64,000 nt of DNA from Microvirga sp. VF16 (GCF_016864375.1 NZ_CP069354.1:1860001-1924000), one strand, 5' to 3'; counted from the first letter of the stretch, positions 52,519 to 62,026 are shown. Notes: generated by a model not told the origin, from the letters alone. Translations and numbers: made by a program.

Positions 52519-54888
52519 ATGAACGATGTCGCCCTGAACGGGACCTCTCCCCAGCGTTCGGGATATCAGGAGAGCACCGCTTCGCAGGCGTTCGGGGCAT
52601 CCCATTGGCCCGCGGCGGGGGGCGAGATGGGAGAGCGCATCCGCACACATGACTGGGCTGCGACGCCTTTAGGACCAATACAGACCTGGCCCCAGAGCCT
52701 GCGGACTATCGTCGATCTCATGCTTGCCTCACAGCAGCCGGTCTATGTTGCCTGGGGAGCCCAACTCACGTCGCTTTACAACGACAATTACCTGCCAATT
52801 CTCGGCATCAAACACCCGAAGACTCTGGGAAGGCCTTATTCGGAGGTGTGGCCGGAGATTTGGGACGAATACCGCCCCATCGCTGCGGCGACGATGGCGG
52901 GCGAGGCGCAGCATTTCATCGACCGTCCGGTTCCTCTGGCTGGCCGTCCGGGTCGGCCCATGAGCTGGTTCACCTTTTCCTGGACACCAATCAGGGATGA
53001 AGCCGGCGGCGTTGCCGGGTTCTACTGCGCCGCAACAGAGACAACGGACAAGGTCCTCACTGAAGATGCCCTGCGTGAAGGTCAGGAGGTCGCACTCCGT
53101 GAGACCGACATGCGCTATCACGCCCTCTTCGAGGCGCTCGATCAGGGCTTCTGCATCGTCGAAATGATCTTCGACGAACAGAACCGACCGGTTGATTACG
53201 TCTTCGCCGAGGTCAATCCCATCTTCGAGGAACAGACGGGTCTGTATGATGCAGCCGGCAAAAGCATGCGTTCGTTGCAGCCCACGCACGAGGATTACTG
53301 GTTCGATATCTATGGCCGGGTCGCGTTGACCGGCGAGCCGGCCCGTTTCGAGCATGAGGCGGCTGCTCTGGACCGCTGGTACGATGTCTTCGCCTACCGG
53401 ATCGGCAATCCGGAACAGCGCCGCGTCGCGATTCTGTTCGATGACATCACCGGGCGAAAACTAGCCGAAAACGCCCGCCGCGAAAGCGAGGAGCGGCTCA
53501 GGCAGGTGCAGGAGGCCGCAAGGATCGGCAGCTTCGAGTTCGACCGCCGAACCAACAAGGCCATCACTTCGCCGGAATACCTGGAACTGTACGGACTGCC
53601 CGAGGATCTCTCCGGCTTCTTCTCGTACGACGACTGGATCGCCCTTGTGCATCCGGAAGACCGGCCGTGGATCGAAGCCGAAACGCGGGCTGCCGTCGCC
53701 GATCCCTCTCGCAATCAACTCGACTATGAGTTCCGCATTCTTCGTGCTGATAATGGCGAGATGCGCTGGATCACCGCGCGAACCAAACTTCTTCGCGATG
53801 ACAAGGGACGCTTCGTGCGTTCGCTCGGCGCCCAATGGGATATCACGGCGGAAAAGGACGCGCAGACAGCCTTGCACGAGAGCGAGGAGCGCTATCGTTC
53901 GTTCATCGCGCACAGCTCGGAGGGTATCTGGCTTCTGGAATTTGATCCCCCTCTCGACGTGTCCCTACCAGTCGAGAAGCAGGTCGAGCTCGCTTATCGC
54001 CACGGGCGCTTCGTCGAATGCAATGATGCCATGGCCGAAATGTATGGCCTCGCGCGGGCGGAGGATCTGATCGGCAAGACGCTCGAGTTTTCATTGCCTT
54101 CGTCTGACCCTGAGGCAAGAGCCTTTCTCGCCGGGGTCATTCGCTCCGGTTACAACCTGACCGGCGTGGAGTCCGTCGAGCTGGACGCTGCAGGAAACCA
54201 CAAGCATTTCGACAACAGCATGACCGGAATTGTCGAGAACGGTCAGCTCAAGCGGCTCTGGGGAATCCAGCGCGACATCACAGACCGTAAGCAGGCGGAG
54301 GACCAGCGGACCCTTCTGATCCACGAGCTGAACCATCGGGTGAAGAATACGCTTGCCACGGTCCAATCCATCGCCTCGCAGACCCTGCGCAATGCTCCGA
54401 CCATGCGGGATGCGAAGGAGGCTCTCGAAGGTCGGTTGATCGCCTTGGCCCGCGCGCATGACGTACTGACGAGGGAGAGCTGGGAAGGGGCGGAGCTCAG
54501 GGAAATCGTCGCCCAGGCAGTTGCGCCTTATGCTGGCCGCGGAGAAGACCGGCTGCACCTGCAGGGACCCGAAGTTCGCCTGTCGCCTCGCATGGCTCTG
54601 GCGCTCGCCATGGCGCTTCAGGAACTTGCGACCAACGCCGTGAAATACGGCGCCCTGTCGAATTCCACCGGTGAGATCGGAATCTCTTGGAAAGTCGAGC
54701 AGACCCATCCTCCTCGCCTTCATTTGACCTGGGAGGAGAGCGGGAGCCCGCCCGTGCAAGCGCCGAGCCGTCGGGGCTTCGGTTCTAAGCTGATCGAGCG
54801 CAGTCTGGCTCAGGAGCTCAATGGAGCAGCCCAGATCGAGTTTCGGCCGACAGGGATCGTCTGCACGGTGGATGCGCCGCTGGCATAG
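52519..54888 (+). CDS. HWE-family sensor histidine kinase with several PAS domains
   Basis: A 789-residue hybrid-free sensor kinase without membrane segments. The N-terminal region (GERIRTHDWAATPLGPIQTWPQSLRTIVDLML) is the first of about four PAS/GAF-like sensory domains. PAS domains at about 195-310, 320-435 and 440-590 end with DITGRK, DITAEK and DITDRK. The HWE kinase core has ELNHRVKNTLATVQSIASQTLRN with His606, then ALAMALQELATNAVKYGALS. The start at ATG 52519 is plausible; ATG 52624 is possible. No partner regulator is adjacent. It would phosphorylate a separate response regulator. Confidence 0.9.
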   Translation: MNDVALNGTSPQRSGYQESTASQAFGASHWPAAGGEMGERIRTHDWAATPLGPIQTWPQSLRTIVDLMLASQQPVYVAWGAQLTSLYNDNYLPILGIKHPKTLGRPYSEVWPEIWDEYRPIAAATMAGEAQHFIDRPVPLAGRPGRPMSWFTFSWTPIRDEAGGVAGFYCAATETTDKVLTEDALREGQEVALRETDMRYHALFEALDQGFCIVEMIFDEQNRPVDYVFAEVNPIFEEQTGLYDAAGKSMRSLQPTHEDYWFDIYGRVALTGEPARFEHEAAALDRWYDVFAYRIGNPEQRRVAILFDDITGRKLAENARRESEERLRQVQEAARIGSFEFDRRTNKAITSPEYLELYGLPEDLSGFFSYDDWIALVHPEDRPWIEAETRAAVADPSRNQLDYEFRILRADNGEMRWITARTKLLRDDKGRFVRSLGAQWDITAEKDAQTALHESEERYRSFIAHSSEGIWLLEFDPPLDVSLPVEKQVELAYRHGRFVECNDAMAEMYGLARAEDLIGKTLEFSLPSSDPEARAFLAGVIRSGYNLTGVESVELDAAGNHKHFDNSMTGIVENGQLKRLWGIQRDITDRKQAEDQRTLLIHELNHRVKNTLATVQSIASQTLRNAPTMRDAKEALEGRLIALARAHDVLTRESWEGAELREIVAQAVAPYAGRGEDRLHLQGPEVRLSPRMALALAMALQELATNAVKYGALSNSTGEIGISWKVEQTHPPRLHLTWEESGSPPVQAPSRRGFGSKLIERSLAQELNGAAQIEFRPTGIVCTVDAPLA

Positions 54889-54907
54889 ACCGGATCGTGC
54901 CGAATGT

Positions 54908-55756
54908 CTAAGACCCTCGCGCCGGTCCCGGGGCATAGGGACTCCAGCCCGTAACTTGGATGAAGCCGTCGCGCGCAGCGACGACCATGTGCTTGCGGTG
55001 CCTGTGAACGAGCGTGCCGGGCCGGTAGCGGTGTGGCTCCTGCCAGCCGGTCGCTTCCCACACATAGATGTAGCGGGAATCGATCTGGGCGAAGGCTTCG
55101 ATGGAGCCGAAGGCGCGGATGGTGCGCAGCACATCCCGGATGCTTCCAGACCAGTCGACGGTCCGCTGTGCCTGCGTGATCCGCGGCCAATAGGTCCCCG
55201 GACCCTGGGGCCTTGCCTCGGCCCAGAGCCGGGGCAGGTGGTCGGCGAGCTGCAGCGAGATCTCCTTGGCGGCGATCTGGCACTTGGCGAGCAGCGTATC
55301 GTGCCTTTCCGTGCCGTTTAAGGAGAACCGTTTCTGGGTGACGATAGCCCCGGTGTCGAAGGCGGGCTCGAGCACATGGACAGTCATGCCCCATTCGGGA
55401 AGCTCATCCAGGATGGCCTGGAAGAGCGGGTAGGGCCCGCGTCCCATCGGCAGGGGAGACGGATGGAAGTTGACGGCGTAGGGCAGATGCCGCTCCCAAC
55501 CCTTGATCAGCCAGGGATAGCCCGCCACTACCAGAGCCTCGCAACCCATGGCTTTCAGGCCTGCGAGATCCGCAGGATGTATCCGCGACGTTTGGACCGG
55601 CAGCCGCAATGCGCGTGCGCGTGCAACCGTGATGTCGTTGAAGTCGTAGATGCTGTCGCAGGGGCGGCTGAAGAGTTTGACCGGCTCCCAGCCTTTAGCG
55701 AGCAACGTCTCGAAAACATCTCCGAGAAAATCGATTCCCGCGAAGGCAAAGCGCAT
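54908..55756 (-). CDS. Formyltransferase-fold protein (methionyl-tRNA formyltransferase-like)
   Basis: A 282-residue protein of the formyltransferase fold. The N-terminal MRFAFAGIDFLGDVFETLLAKGWEPV, the catalytic region YAVNFHPSPLPMGRGPYPLFQAIL and the later WGMTVHVLEPAFDTGAIVTQKRF with the catalytic Asp fit the fold. The Fmt signature is altered (NFHPSPLP in place of the usual NxHxSLLP), and a C-terminal Fmt-like domain is present. It may be an amino-sugar or tRNA formyltransferase paralogue. The start at ATG 55756 follows AAGGAGATCACCGGGA. Convergent with the kinase gene. Confidence 0.72.
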   Translation of the reverse strand: MRFAFAGIDFLGDVFETLLAKGWEPVKLFSRPCDSIYDFNDITVARARALRLPVQTSRIHPADLAGLKAMGCEALVVAGYPWLIKGWERHLPYAVNFHPSPLPMGRGPYPLFQAILDELPEWGMTVHVLEPAFDTGAIVTQKRFSLNGTERHDTLLAKCQIAAKEISLQLADHLPRLWAEARPQGPGTYWPRITQAQRTVDWSGSIRDVLRTIRAFGSIEAFAQIDSRYIYVWEATGWQEPHRYRPGTLVHRHRKHMVVAARDGFIQVTGWSPYAPGPARGS

Positions 55757-55842
55757 TCCCGGTGATCTCCTTATCCGATGTTCCCGTCCAGGTTCTCGCC
55801 CAGGCAATCAACGCAAGATCGCATGGATGTGCAAGTCCGCCA

Positions 55843-55962
55843 GCGCATCATGCGGAAAAGAGGCCCTGGTTTTCCGCAATAAACGATGCGCTCACTAAGA
55901 GATGAGCATCGGATTAATCCCAAAAGTAGTCTTCCCTTTTGTGTCCAATGCGCTTGCAGGAA
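55843..55962. repeat. GCATCGTGCGGAAAA-type intergenic repeat (degenerate copy)
   Basis: GCATCATGCGGAAAAGAGGCCC...GGTTTTCCGC followed by AAACGATGCGCTC and GCATCGGATTAATCCCAAAAG is a diverged copy of the repeat at 61896-62026. It separates the formyltransferase and usg genes. Confidence 0.6.
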
Positions 55963-56073
55963 CTTCGATGTGCACTCAAGATTTAGCCTTGAGCATAGGG
56001 CAGGAAACCGCCTGTGCCGTTGGGGCGGACACCTGTCGGAAAGGCTCGCTGGAGCTTGAGAGAGGGAGTTCGC

Positions 56074-56343
56074 ATGGTATCCAAGGAATTTATCCGGCAG
56101 ATGGAAGGCTATGGGCTGACGACCGCCAAAATTCTCTACCGCATGCCGGATCACCCATCTTTCCTGCAAACTTATATCTGGCAGGAATATGATCTGGCTC
56201 CCCGCTTTCCCGTTCTCATAGGCTTTCTCGATTTCTGGAAACGCGAGCTCGTCGGGCCGCTGCATTCGGTCACCATCACCCATGCCCAGCTGATCAAGCC
56301 CGCGGAATTCCGGGCCATCCAGGGGGAGATCAACATTCATTGA
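56074..56343 (+). CDS. usg: Usg-like protein
   Basis: An 89-residue protein. MVSKEFIRQMEGYGLTTAKILYRMPDHPSFLQTYIWQEYDLAPRFPVLIGFLDFWKRELVGPLHSVTITHAQLIKP (in pieces) matches the alphaproteobacterial Usg family, of unknown role. The ATG at 56074 follows GAGAGAGGGAGTTCGC. It lies 3 bases upstream of the exoD-like gene start as written, so the two may be coupled. Confidence 0.88.
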   Translation: MVSKEFIRQMEGYGLTTAKILYRMPDHPSFLQTYIWQEYDLAPRFPVLIGFLDFWKRELVGPLHSVTITHAQLIKPAEFRAIQGEINIH

Positions 56344-56346
56344 TTT

Positions 56347-57024
56347 GTGAGGGGCTCAGAGCCTTGGCCCCGGACCTTAAGTCAGGTAGAGAGGCGCCCT
56401 GAGCATCCCAGAACCTGCCAGGGCTTCTTGTTTTCCAACGCGCGCACTTCTCAAATCCTGCTCGCTCTTGCCTCCCAGCCAGGCGAGCGCCTGACCGTGC
56501 GCCAGATCATGGCGGTGCTCCAAGATCGGGCCTTCGCGCTCCTGATCGTCCTGCTGGGTCTGCCCAACTGCCTTCCCATGCCGCCGCCGATTCCGTTGGT
56601 CTGCGGCCTGCTGCTCGCGCTCGTCGCCATTCAGATCGCCTTCGGTCGGGAAGCCCCCTGGTTGCCGCGCCAGCTTATGAACCGGTCGGTTGCCCGCACT
56701 GATGTGGAGCGGGCGGTCGAGCGGGCGATACCGGTCTTCCGCCGGCTGGAGCGCATCTCGCGCCCGCGCATGACCTTTCTCGACACGCCCTTCTCCATGC
56801 GGCTCATGGGCGCAATCATTCTGGTCCTGGCCCTGGGCCTCCTCTTCGCGCCGCCTTTCGTGGGGCAGATTCCGTTGGGGCTTGCCGTGTGCCTGGTGGG
56901 TCTCGGACTGGTCGAGCGCGATGGCTTGGTGATCATTGGCGGCCTGATCATCGGCTCCATCGGCCTGACCTTGAGCCTGGGTTTCGTCTACGCGATCTTC
57001 ACCGGGATCGAGACGCTGATCTAG
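56347..57024 (+). CDS. exoD: ExoD-family membrane protein
   Basis: A protein of up to 225 residues with four or five helices. TSQILLALASQPGERLTVRQIMAVLQDRAFALLIVLLGLPNCLPMPPPIP is the ExoD-like start, followed by VCGLLLALVAIQIAFGR and C-terminal hydrophobic segments. The family was named for exopolysaccharide synthesis in Rhizobium, but the function is unclear. The frame as written starts at GTG 56347; an in-frame TTG at 56428 (LFSNARTSQ) is a likely true start. Stops of this gene and the converging 104-aa gene share CTAG. Confidence 0.8.
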   Translation: MRGSEPWPRTLSQVERRPEHPRTCQGFLFSNARTSQILLALASQPGERLTVRQIMAVLQDRAFALLIVLLGLPNCLPMPPPIPLVCGLLLALVAIQIAFGREAPWLPRQLMNRSVARTDVERAVERAIPVFRRLERISRPRMTFLDTPFSMRLMGAIILVLALGLLFAPPFVGQIPLGLAVCLVGLGLVERDGLVIIGGLIIGSIGLTLSLGFVYAIFTGIETLI

Positions 57025-57335
57025 CAGAGCTGATCAGGGCAGGTGAGGCGCCGCACCGGAGTCCCGTGTAAAACTGTGTCCGAGTAGGACCTCCTTAGGT
57101 GACGCTGCGCAACGGCTTCGATCTCTTCCTGAGCTGGGTTCAGGACAATCGAGTGGTGCGTGAGGCGGTCCCATTGGCAGGTAAGAGCGCTATCGGCCAT
57201 CAGGCAGGCCGGGCCGAAATGCCAGGCTACGGCTGAGACATTCTTGGCAGGCAGTTCTGCCGCCAGAGTGGTTACCGGCTGAGCGAGCAGCAAATAGGCG
57301 GCAGCGATCATGGTAAGGCAGGTCTTCAGACGCAT
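57021..57335 (-). CDS. Small secreted protein
   Basis: A 104-residue protein with a signal peptide (MRLKTCLTMIAAAYLLLAQPVTTLAAE) from ATG 57335; a longer frame from 57425 is not needed. The mature part has four cysteines and no known domain. The stop codon TAG occupies 57021-57023 on the minus strand and overlaps the exoD TAG (57022-57024) in the palindrome CTAG. Function unknown. Confidence 0.6.
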   Translation of the reverse strand: MRLKTCLTMIAAAYLLLAQPVTTLAAELPAKNVSAVAWHFGPACLMADSALTCQWDRLTHHSIVLNPAQEEIEAVAQRHLRRSYSDTVLHGTPVRRLTCPDQLC

Positions 57336-57431
57336 GGCCTCAAGCTTATGTGCGGCAAAACATTGTTTCAATGCAGATCCGACAGAAACCGGATAGGTGC
57401 GATGCAAGGGGTTCTCGTTCTGCAACTCACT

Positions 57432-58118
57432 TCAGATCAGCCGCAGACCCTTCAGGCTGGCATGGCCCTCGCGGCCGACGATGATGTGGTCGTGCACGGT
57501 GATCCCCAAAGGCTTGGCGACGTCGATGATCTCGCGGGTCATCTTGATGTCGGCGGAGGAGGGTGTCGGGTCCCCGGAGGGGTGGTTGTGGACGAGGATC
57601 AGGGCGGAGGCTGAGAGTTCGAGGGCGCGCTTCACCACTTCTCGCGGATAGACTGGAGTGTGGTCGATTGTGCCGGATTGCTGCACCTCGTCGGCGATGA
57701 GCGCGTTGCGCTTGTCGAGGAAGAGGAGCCGGAACTGCTCCTTGTCCATGAAGGCCATGGCGGTCCGGCAGTAGTCGAGAACGGAGGTCCAGGAGGACAG
57801 GACCGGGCGCTTCGCCACCTCGCCCTTGGCAAGCCGGCGGGCGGAAGCCTCCACGATCTTGAGATCCGCGACCACGCTCTCGCCGATCCCCTCTATCTCC
57901 ATGAGTCGGGCGGGGGAGGCCGCCACTACCTCGGCGAAGGTGCCGAAGCGCTTCAAAAGTTCCTTGGCGATGGGCTTCACATCCCGGCGTGGGATCGAGC
58001 GGAAGAGGACGAGTTCCAGCAGTTCGTAATCCGGCAGTGCATCGCCGCCCACCTCCATGAAGCGGGCGCGCAGCCGGTCGCGATGGCCGTGATAATGGGG
58101 AGTCTCGTCGCCGCTCAT
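57432..58118 (-). CDS. radC: RadC-like JAB-domain protein
   Basis: A 228-residue protein of the RadC/JAMM family. The N-terminal helix-hairpin-helix ([23 protein letters not shown]) precedes the JAB domain with the metal-binding motif [18 protein letters not shown]. RadC was once linked to DNA repair, but its enzymatic role is not settled. The ATG at 58118 is preferred over TTG 58145. It is read in the same direction as map, 92 bases apart. Confidence 0.9.
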   Translation of the reverse strand: MSGDETPHYHGHRDRLRARFMEVGGDALPDYELLELVLFRSIPRRDVKPIAKELLKRFGTFAEVVAASPARLMEIEGIGESVVADLKIVEASARRLAKGEVAKRPVLSSWTSVLDYCRTAMAFMDKEQFRLLFLDKRNALIADEVQQSGTIDHTPVYPREVVKRALELSASALILVHNHPSGDPTPSSADIKMTREIIDVAKPLGITVHDHIIVGREGHASLKGLRLI

Positions 58119-58209
58119 GCCCGCCCGTCGCTTCTTGCCAATCAATGGTCCGAGGGTCTCTGGCCATCGATGTTACTTTGTAGGCTTGAAGCGATGCGGC
58201 AGGCTAGTG

Positions 58210-59031
58210 TCAAGCTGCGGTGTAAGGCGGCTTGTCCAGCCCCTTCGGCGAGAAGGTGAAGACCTCGACTCCGGTCTCCGTCACGCCGACCGTGTGCTCG
58301 AACTGGGCCGAGAGGGAGCGGTCGCGGGTCACCGCGGTCCAGCCGTCCGCGAGCACTTTCACTTGGGGTCGCCCTAAATTGATCATGGGCTCGATGGTGA
58401 AGAGCATGCCCGGCTTCAGTTCCACGTTATAGGCCGGCTCCACATAATGGAGGATGGTTGGCGAATCGTGGAAGACGCGACCGAGGCCATGGCCACAGAA
58501 ATCCCTGACCACCGAGCAGCGCTCCGCCTCGGCATAGGACTGGATGGCCGCACCAATGTCGTTCGTGGTCGCGCCCGGCCTCACTGCGGCGATGCCGCGC
58601 ATCAGGCATTCATAGGTGATCTCGCAGAGGCGCTGGGCCCGGCGGGGAACCTCGCCCACATAGTACATCCGGCTCGAATCCCCGTGCCACCCGTCGAGGA
58701 TCAGGGTCACGTCGATATTCATGATGTCCCCGTCGCGCAGGGGCTTGTCGTTGGGGATGCCGTGGCAGACCACGTGATTGATCGAGGTGCAGATCGTCTT
58801 TGTATAGCCGCGATAGTGCAGGCAGGCCGGATAGGCACCATGGTCGCGGATGAAGTCGAAGGCGAGCTTGTCCAGAAATTCCGTCGTGACGCCCGGCTTC
58901 ACATAGTCAGTCAGCATGTCGAGGCACTCGGCCGTCAGGCGGCATACCCGCCGCATGGCCTCGAAGGCCTCCGACCCGTGGAGCGGGATCTCGGCGGCGC
59001 GCTTGCGCTCGACAATGTCGGTTTCAGTCAT
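58210..59031 (-). CDS. map: Methionine aminopeptidase type I
   Basis: A 273-residue enzyme that removes N-terminal Met from nascent proteins. Metal ligands lie in NIDVTLILDGWHGDSSR (two Asp), FCGHGLGRVFHDSPT (His) and TIEPMI (Glu), and the C-terminal QFEHTVGVT has the last Glu. The ATG at 59031 follows AAGGATCG; the longer frame adds a non-conserved N-terminus. It is essential in most bacteria. Confidence 0.96.
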   Translation of the reverse strand: MTETDIVERKRAAEIPLHGSEAFEAMRRVCRLTAECLDMLTDYVKPGVTTEFLDKLAFDFIRDHGAYPACLHYRGYTKTICTSINHVVCHGIPNDKPLRDGDIMNIDVTLILDGWHGDSSRMYYVGEVPRRAQRLCEITYECLMRGIAAVRPGATTNDIGAAIQSYAEAERCSVVRDFCGHGLGRVFHDSPTILHYVEPAYNVELKPGMLFTIEPMINLGRPQVKVLADGWTAVTRDRSLSAQFEHTVGVTETGVEVFTFSPKGLDKPPYTAA

Positions 59032-59176
59032 TTTCGATCCTTGATCTGATGCCCGGAATGTAAGGATCGCCGCGCGCGACGCAAGCAAAGACCTTAATGC
59101 CCCGCTTGCGAATGGCGCCCGAGGGTGTCATGAGCAACCCTGTTCATCCCATTCGACGGCTTTGGATTCCCGCTTA

Positions 59177-60004
59177 ATGAATGATTCTCGCCCTTTCGGC
59201 GATTTTGCGCCTTCAGGACTCGCCCGCTGGGTGATCGACCGCACGCGCGGGCTGCCCGAGGGATGGGCCGGCCGCCGGTTGGCCCTGATGCTGCGCCGCC
59301 TGGCGATGAAAACCCTGACGGGCCTGCCGCTCGACCTGGAGACCTTCGGCGTCCGCATGAGGCTCTACCCTTATAAGAACGTCTGTGAGCGGCGGATCCT
59401 GTTCACCCCCCAATATTTCGACGCTGATGAGATCAGGATCCTGATCTCCCGGATCACGGACGGTTTCACTTTCATCGATGTAGGGTCGAATGTCGGCTGG
59501 TATGCCCTCTCCGTCGCGCGGGAGGCGAGGGGTGTTCCGACGCGGATCCTGGCTGTGGAGCCGCAACCGGAGATCTTCGACCGCCTGATCTACAACATCC
59601 GCCAGAACCCCTCCTGCACGATCAAGGCCGTGGATTGCGCGGTGGCGGATAAGACCGGCAAGCTCACCCTGTTCCTCGATCCCCTCAACCGGGGCGAAGC
59701 GAGCCTGAAGATCGTGAACTCGAGCCAGACGGACGCGATCCGCGTCCCGACTGTGACCATGCTGGAACTTCTGAATCGAGAAGGCCTGACCCGCGTCGAT
59801 GCCATCAAGCTCGACGTGGAAGGCGCCGAGGACTTGGTCCTCGACCCGTTTTTCCGGGATGCGCCTGTCTCCCTCTATCCTTCGCTTCTGATCATCGCGA
59901 ATGTGCCGGAGCGTTGGCAGACCGATGTGGTGAAGCTCCTGAAGAACAAGGGTTACCGGCAGATCCTCGAGACCAAGATGAATCTCGCGTTCGAGCGCTC
60001 CTGA
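59177..60004 (+). CDS. FkbM-family methyltransferase
   Basis: A 275-residue SAM-dependent methyltransferase. The SAM-binding region is FTFIDVGSNVGWYALSVAREA, then AVEPQPEIFDRLIYNI and AIKLDVEGAEDLVLDPFF, the order typical of FkbM-fold enzymes. The N-terminal about 75 residues resemble a capping region. The substrate may be a sugar or polyketide; it is not readable from sequence. The ATG at 59177 is chosen. Divergent from map. Confidence 0.8.
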   Translation: MNDSRPFGDFAPSGLARWVIDRTRGLPEGWAGRRLALMLRRLAMKTLTGLPLDLETFGVRMRLYPYKNVCERRILFTPQYFDADEIRILISRITDGFTFIDVGSNVGWYALSVAREARGVPTRILAVEPQPEIFDRLIYNIRQNPSCTIKAVDCAVADKTGKLTLFLDPLNRGEASLKIVNSSQTDAIRVPTVTMLELLNREGLTRVDAIKLDVEGAEDLVLDPFFRDAPVSLYPSLLIIANVPERWQTDVVKLLKNKGYRQILETKMNLAFERS

Positions 60005-60072
60005 AAGCCCAACCCAAATCGGCATTCACCTGAGCCCTCAAAGTCTGGCCTGAAAAGATTAACGCGGGCTTC

Positions 60073-60240
60073 CCTCCCCCTTGTGGGGAGGACCAGGTGG
60101 GGGTGTCGGCGCCAGACCTTCATAGGCGATCGCTCACACCCCCACCTCCAACTCCTCCCCACTGCAAGTCGGGTGTTCCCGACTTGCAGCAGACCCAAGA
60201 CAAGCCTCGGGCAAGCCCGAGGCTTGTGGGGGAGGAGGGT
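60073..60240. repeat. Compound intergenic palindromic repeat (second copy)
   Basis: CCCTCCCCCTTGTGGGGAGG (60073-60092), GGTGGGGGTGT, ACACCCCCACCTCCAA and CTCCCCACTG recur in the same order as at 7570-7680. The right arm is interrupted by a 50-bp segment (CAAGTCGGGTGTTCCCGACTTG hairpin, with related GCCTCGGGCAAGCCCGAGGC) before GGGGGAGGAGGGT. It is followed by the converging sfsA gene. Confidence 0.65.
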
Positions 60241-60308
60241 TGTCAGCGCTTTTCCGGTCAGTCTCTCAGGATGTGGACGTAGGTTTATGAGCCAGCCGTT
60301 GGGTAGTT

Positions 60309-61028
60309 CTATCGCGGCGTCACAATCTCAACCGGCCGGTCGATGACGACTTCCTCCGGTGTAATCCGACAGACATAGGCATATGATTCCACACCGGCCG
60401 CCAAGGCATGCCGAAAGGCCTTGTCGTAGGCCGGGTCAATGTCGCGGGCCACATCGAAACGCTCGGCATCCATCTGGATGACATAGACGAGGGCAGCTCG
60501 GGTTCCCGCCGCCACCATGTCGGCGAGCTCGTAGAGGTGCTTGGCGCTGCGGGCCGCGACACAATCCGGGAACTCGGCGAAGCCTGCCTCGCGCATAAGG
60601 TGGCAGTTCTTCACCTCCAGATAGCAGGGCGGCTCGCCCTCCTTTTCGAGCAGGAAGTCGACACGGCTGTTCTTGCCGTACTTCACCTCAGGCCTGACCC
60701 GGTCGTAGCGGGCGAAGGGCGCAAGGAGTCCCTCCCGCAGGGCTTCAGCAACCAGGAGGTTGGGGCGGGAGGTGTTGATGCCGATCAGCTGGAGCGGACC
60801 GCCACCTGCCGCGACTTCTACGAATTCCCAATTGTATTTGAGCTTCCGGTTTGGGTTCGTCGCCCGGGAGAGAAAGACCCGGCTGCCAGGTTCCTTCAAC
60901 CCCAGCATCGCACCGGGATTGGCGCAATGGGCCGTGACTACCTCGCCGGTGTCGAGCTCGATATCCGCCAGAAATCGCTTGTAGCGCTCGATGAGACGGC
61001 CCTCGAGCAGGGTTTCCTGAAAACGCAT
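60309..61028 (-). CDS. sfsA: Sugar fermentation stimulation protein homologue
   Basis: A 239-residue SfsA-family protein. MRFQETLLEGRLIERYKRFLADIELDTGEVVTAHCANPGAMLGL is the family start, and YGKNSRVDFLLEKEGEPPCYLEVKNCHLMREAGFAEFPD resembles a nuclease-like core. SfsA is a DNA-binding protein of unclear role. ATG 61028 is preceded in frame by TTG 61031. Divergent from the cinA-type gene. Confidence 0.92.
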   Translation of the reverse strand: MRFQETLLEGRLIERYKRFLADIELDTGEVVTAHCANPGAMLGLKEPGSRVFLSRATNPNRKLKYNWEFVEVAAGGGPLQLIGINTSRPNLLVAEALREGLLAPFARYDRVRPEVKYGKNSRVDFLLEKEGEPPCYLEVKNCHLMREAGFAEFPDCVAARSAKHLYELADMVAAGTRAALVYVIQMDAERFDVARDIDPAYDKAFRHALAAGVESYAYVCRITPEEVVIDRPVEIVTPR

Positions 61029-61148
61029 CAAATTCCAACGCTTGATCGAAGAAACCCTGGTAGCAGGGGAGAAGGCCTGGGTTCAACTGAACCGTTGCTT
61101 GAGAATTGCCGTTTCTGACGCTAAAGGCCCTCAAAAGGATCGCTGCAC

Positions 61149-61895
61149 ATGGCAATCTCCGTCACGGCTGCCCTTCTCATCATCGGCGATGAGATCCTCA
61201 CAGGGCGCACCAAGGACAAGAATATCGGCTATATCGCCGAGTACCTGACCGGGATCGGCATCGATCTACGCGAAGTGCGCATTGTGCCGGACGTGGAAGA
61301 GGAGATCGTGGCCGCGGTCAACGCCCTGCGCAGCCGCTACACCTATCTCTTCACCACCGGCGGCATCGGCCCCACCCATGACGACATTACTGCGGACTCC
61401 ATCGCCGCGGCCTTTGGCGTCGCCATCGGCGTCGACCCGCGCGCAGTCGCCCTGCTGCGGGAGCGCTATCAGCCGCACGAGCTGAACGAGGCACGCTTAC
61501 GCATGGCCCGGATTCCCGAAGGTGCTGATCTCATCGAGAACCCGATCTCCAAGGCTCCCGGCTTTAGGATCGGCAACGTCTTCGTCATGGCAGGCGTGCC
61601 GTCGATCATGCAGGCGATGCTCGACATCATCGCGCCATCTCTCCGGACCGGCGCCCGCATGATCATCGAGACCATTGAGGCGGAGGGGCTGGCCGAGGGC
61701 ATCTATGCCGAGGGCTTGAGCCAGATCGCCTCGTCGAATGAAGGCGTGTCCATCGGTTCCTACCCCTCGTTCTCGACAAGCGGCTTCCGCAACCAGATTG
61801 TCGTCCGAGGCAAGGACCCGGACGCGGTTACAACAGCCTCCACCGCCATTCGTGAGCTTCTCGGTCGCCTGAAGGGTGACCGAGCGCCTCTCTAG
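61149..61895 (+). CDS. CinA/MoaB-type molybdopterin-binding domain protein
   Basis: A 248-residue MoCF-biosynthesis-fold protein. SVTAALLIIGDEILTGRTKDKN, TTGGIGPTHDDITADSIAAAFG and PISKAPGFRIGNVFVMAGVPSIMQAML are the fold's conserved segments. It resembles the N-terminal half of CinA, without the C-terminal amidase-like domain. Possible roles are nucleotide-sugar or cofactor hydrolysis; none is proven. The ATG at 61149 follows CCTCAAAAGGATCGCTGCAC. Confidence 0.85.
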   Translation: MAISVTAALLIIGDEILTGRTKDKNIGYIAEYLTGIGIDLREVRIVPDVEEEIVAAVNALRSRYTYLFTTGGIGPTHDDITADSIAAAFGVAIGVDPRAVALLRERYQPHELNEARLRMARIPEGADLIENPISKAPGFRIGNVFVMAGVPSIMQAMLDIIAPSLRTGARMIIETIEAEGLAEGIYAEGLSQIASSNEGVSIGSYPSFSTSGFRNQIVVRGKDPDAVTTASTAIRELLGRLKGDRAPL

Positions 61896-62026
61896 CGCAT
61901 CGTGCGGAAAAGTGGCCCCGGTTTTCCGCTCAAACGATGCGCTCTTCAAAGAATGGAGCATCGGAAAAGAATGGAGCATCGGATTGGATCCCAAAAGTGG
62001 AATCCACTTTTGGGTCCGATGCTCTA
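61896..62026. repeat. GCATCGTGCGGAAAA-type intergenic repeat
   Basis: GCATCGTGCGGAAAAGTGGCC / GGTTTTCCGC dyad, a duplicated GAATGGAGCATCGGA unit (61949 region) and a CCCAAAAGTGGA-AT-CCACTTTTGGG hairpin (12-bp perfect stem, about 61990-62015) ending in TCCGATGC. A degenerate copy lies at 55843-55962. No gene. Confidence 0.65.
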
